8,273 nt of DNA from contig QKII01000073.1 in NCBI GenBank assembly GCA_003249625.1, positions 1 to 8,273 of the forward strand. Reading direction: 5' to 3'. A model generated the notes under the pieces. That model had not been told where the DNA came from and did not search any database. It saw only the letters and a list, made by a program, of their open reading frames with translations. The DNA is from Propionivibrio sp. GTDB taxonomy: Bacteria; Pseudomonadota; Gammaproteobacteria; Burkholderiales; Rhodocyclaceae. The stretch's first letter is position 1, and every line of letters begins with the position of its first letter. Both the position numbers and the translations under genes were made by a program. Positions 6,305 to 8,273 of the stretch are shown piece after piece.

Positions 6305-6988
6305 ATGCTCGACTTCACTCCTGACGGCCTCGGCATTCCGGTCTCGATCCCATCCGAACACGGTCTGCTGTACGGGGAACTCGGCGTCCTGTCGAACTCG
6401 CCGGGTATCGTCGTCCTCGCGCATGCAACGCTGGCGTTCGACGCAAAAGACAAACTGCTGGCCGGGCAATTCCGCCGCGCGGGCCTTTCGACGCTAAGTG
6501 TCGATCTTCTTTCGCGGCAGGAAGAGCACTTCCCCGATGTCCACAACAACGTGCCACTGCTTGCCCATCGGCTAACCGACTTTCTCGGCCTGCTTCGCAA
6601 CCGCATCGCCATGGGTGAATTGCGCGACCAGCCTGTTGGACTCTTCGCCGCGAATGCCACGTCTCCGGTTGTCATCCGTGTCGCGGCCCTGCGCGACCAC
6701 GACATCACGGCAATCGTCTGCCGCGGCGGCCTGATCGATCTGGCCGGCGTGCTGTACCTGCGAACACTGGAATCGCCGCTGCTGTTGCTGGCCGAAGAGT
6801 CGGATAAAACGCACATCGACAGCAACCGGCGAGCCCTGCGAGAAATAACCTGCCGCAATGAATTCCGCCTCATTCCGGAAATCGGCCCGGACTACGCCGC
6901 ATCGAATGGCATCGTGGAATGCATCAATGCGGCAACAGACTGGTTCACCGATTTCTTCTCTAGCCACCCGTTGAAAATGGACTGCTGA
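6305..6988 (+). CDS. Alpha/beta-hydrolase-like protein lacking catalytic residues
   Basis: The 227-residue protein follows the pattern of dienelactone-hydrolase-like proteins, including those found fused to phosphoribosyltransferases. It has a leading beta region, GIVVLAHA (34-41), AGLSTLSVDLL (59-69), the nucleophile-elbow strand VGLFAANATS (111-120), AIVCRGGLIDLAG (136-148), LLLLAEESD (159-167) and a C-terminal helix TDWF. In active relatives the elbow reads like GYFGAS, with Ser as nucleophile; here Asn117 takes that place. The acid seems kept as Asp167. The catalytic His, usually in a PGATH-like loop, aligns with Pro195/Asp196, and the Gly-rich HGSGSS-type loop is also lost. It is therefore probably a non-hydrolytic binding protein, though the alignment is by eye. 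It begins 9 bases after amrS; GGAGG (6288-6292) lies 12 bases from the ATG. It likely belongs to the amr operon. Confidence 0.75.
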   Translation: MLDFTPDGLGIPVSIPSEHGLLYGELGVLSNSPGIVVLAHATLAFDAKDKLLAGQFRRAGLSTLSVDLLSRQEEHFPDVHNNVPLLAHRLTDFLGLLRNRIAMGELRDQPVGLFAANATSPVVIRVAALRDHDITAIVCRGGLIDLAGVLYLRTLESPLLLLAEESDKTHIDSNRRALREITCRNEFRLIPEIGPDYAASNGIVECINAATDWFTDFFSSHPLKMDC

Positions 6989-7048
6989 CCGTCTCGCAAA
7001 GTTGTAGTAGTCTTGCCCCCCCTTTTGCAGCCCAGCCCAGTCATCGCC

Positions 7049-7819
7049 ATGACGCGTGAATTCCAACGCGCCACATTCCACCGCTCCGCCCTCGTTCGCA
7101 TCCTGTCCGACACGCAGCCGCAGATCCCCGACACGAAGTACGACTTCGGCGAACGGCTCGGACGCTGGCTGAACCTTTCGGATGCAATGACTCTGTTTTC
7201 CGTCCTTGGCGCGGAGGCCGACGCTCGCATGCTCGCGCAGTCATCAGACAATGACCAGCCGGAGCAACTGGCTCGCCTGCGCCAGACGCTGAGCGCGGCC
7301 ATTCACCACGACGGCGTTTTCTGCTCGGTGCCTGAAGGCGCAAAACCGCGCATCCCGTTCCCGACGCCAACGCCCGCCGACGATATTGGCAGCACGCCCG
7401 ACTTCACTCCTTTCCACCGCTACTACCTCGCGCACCAGCGCGAGATGACTACAGCGATCAGCGCGCTGCGCGCCAACGTCCGCAAGGCGCTGGCCGTACA
7501 ATCCGGCTCCGGCCGGCAACTCGCCAACCTTGACGCGACCTTCGAGAAAGCATTGGCAACGCGCGAATACACCCTGCTCGCGAACATCCCGATCCTGCTC
7601 GCACAGACCTTCGAACAGCGCTACGCAGAATACCGCACCTCTGCCAACGACAATCATGATCCGGCCCTCTGGACCCAACCAGGTGGGTGGCTGGAGGCCT
7701 TCTGCAACGACGCAAAGCGCGCCCTGCTCGCCGAACTCGAACTTCGCCTGAAGCCCGTTTCCGGACTAATCGCCGCATTGAACGAAATGAATGAAACAAA
7801 ACCGCATGAACAGTCCTAA
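7049..7819 (+). CDS. DUF3348 family protein of unknown function
   Basis: The predicted product is a mostly helical, soluble 256-residue protein with no signal peptide. I recognise the DUF3348 pattern known from betaproteobacteria: an N-terminal segment RSALVRILSD (12-21), FGERLGRWLNLSDAM (33-47), a Pro-rich linker (about 100-122), FHRYYLAHQREM (122-133) and a long helical C-terminal half ending in an Asn/Glu-rich tail. No catalytic motif is visible. A TTG at 7013 would add 12 residues, but neither start has a good Shine-Dalgarno. ATG is favoured because the extra residues (PPLLQPSP) do not look like family sequence. The gene starts 60 bases after the hydrolase-like gene and overlaps the next one by 14 bases. 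Pairing with the DUF802 membrane protein suggests a cytoplasmic partner of that protein. Confidence 0.75.
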   Translation: MTREFQRATFHRSALVRILSDTQPQIPDTKYDFGERLGRWLNLSDAMTLFSVLGAEADARMLAQSSDNDQPEQLARLRQTLSAAIHHDGVFCSVPEGAKPRIPFPTPTPADDIGSTPDFTPFHRYYLAHQREMTTAISALRANVRKALAVQSGSGRQLANLDATFEKALATREYTLLANIPILLAQTFEQRYAEYRTSANDNHDPALWTQPGGWLEAFCNDAKRALLAELELRLKPVSGLIAALNEMNETKPHEQS

Positions 7820-8273
7820 CCGCAATCTCAGTCTCATTGCCTTTTTTCTCGGTCTGGCCGCCGTCACATGGGTGGCCGTCGGATACGTTGGCAGCAGCAC
7901 TCTGGCCTTCACCGTCTCCTGCCTCATCGCTGCCATATATGTCTCCGGTGCGCTCGAAATGTGGCGTTTCTACGACAGCTCGAGCGCGCTGGCCCACGCG
8001 CTTGACAACGTTTCCGACGAGGTCGACAACATCGGGGCGTGGCTGCAACAGCTCCCGATCACTCTGCAGAACGCCGTTCGCCTGCGCATCGCCGGCGAAC
8101 GCGTCGCCCTGCCGGGGCCGAGCCTCACGCCATACCTAGTCGGCCTGCTCGTCCTGCTTGGCATGCTCGGCACCTTCCTCGGCATGGTCGTCACCTTGAA
8201 TGGCGCTGTGCTGGCCCTGGAAAGTACAACCGACCTGCACACCATCCGTGCAGCACTCGCGTCGCCAATCAAG
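7806..8273 (+). CDS. DUF802 / MotA-ExbB-like membrane protein (N-terminal part)
   Basis: The gene runs open to the right edge, showing 156 residues. Two hydrophobic segments lie at about 8-28 and 32-50, then a hydrophilic stretch (51-106), then a third segment at about 107-131 containing LGMLGTFLGMVVTL. That Gly-rich run resembles the channel helix of MotA/TolQ/ExbB proton-channel proteins, and the overall pattern fits DUF802 proteins of betaproteobacteria. The following ALESTTDLHTIRAALASPIK is typical of the loop after that helix. DUF802 proteins are much longer, so most of it is outside the window. An in-frame ATG at 7791 would add five residues (MKQNR). Neither start has a clear ribosome site, and I chose 7806 for the smaller overlap with the DUF3348 gene. 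Translation may depend on coupling to that gene. Confidence 0.75.
   Translation, partial: MNSPNRNLSLIAFFLGLAAVTWVAVGYVGSSTLAFTVSCLIAAIYVSGALEMWRFYDSSSALAHALDNVSDEVDNIGAWLQQLPITLQNAVRLRIAGERVALPGPSLTPYLVGLLVLLGMLGTFLGMVVTLNGAVLALESTTDLHTIRAALASPIK

Noticed and set aside
6971..7011. Promoter for the DUF3348 gene using TTGAAA at 6971-6976
   Set aside because: No acceptable -10 lies 16-18 bases downstream; the hexamers there are TCGCAA or similar.
7016..7022. Run of seven C as a phase-variation tract
   Set aside because: It lies upstream of the preferred ATG, so slippage would not alter that protein, and seven bases is short for such switching.
1..8273. CRISPR array, tRNA/rRNA, insertion sequence or attachment site
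   Set aside because: No regularly spaced repeats, tRNA-like cloverleaf, transposase motif or flanking terminal repeats were seen on either strand.

Overview
The window reads as ordinary chromosomal DNA of a GC-rich betaproteobacterium. Its gene content suggests Rhodocyclales (Dechloromonas/Azonexus-like), but that is inferred from protein flavour and the DUF3348-DUF802 pair, not from a marker gene. Coding is dense. There are eight protein genes, two of them cut by the window edges. I found no RNA gene, insertion sequence, CRISPR array or phage gene.

Left half, minus strand (about 1-3740): ispD and ispF, coupled by a 4-base ATGA overlap, encode two enzymes of the MEP isoprenoid pathway. After a 218-base AT-rich gap comes ppdK, pyruvate phosphate dikinase. 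Its 3' end, including the region of the catalytic cysteine, lies outside the window. The gap holds weak hairpins near the ispF stop, an extended -10 promoter for ppdK and a leader of about 105 bases.

Right half, plus strand (about 3790-8273): a well-formed promoter (TTGCGA, 17 bases, TATAGT) reads into amrB, amrA and amrS. Their 11-base and 4-base overlaps imply one transcript and coupled translation. Together they form the complete AmmeMemoRadiSam system: a MEMO1-like protein, an AMMECR1 protein and a radical SAM enzyme. It is found in bacteria and archaea, has relatives of two of its proteins in humans, and has no established biochemical function that I know of. Nine bases further on, apparently in the same operon, is an alpha/beta-hydrolase-like protein whose nucleophile serine and catalytic histidine appear to be missing, which suggests a pseudoenzyme.

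After 60 more bases come a DUF3348 protein and, overlapping it, the start of a DUF802 membrane protein with a MotA/ExbB-like transmembrane segment. They look like the beginning of an uncharacterised proton-channel or envelope module that continues past the right edge.

The points of most interest are the amrBAS operon with its degenerate hydrolase partner and the DUF3348-DUF802 pair. The families are known, but their functions are not.
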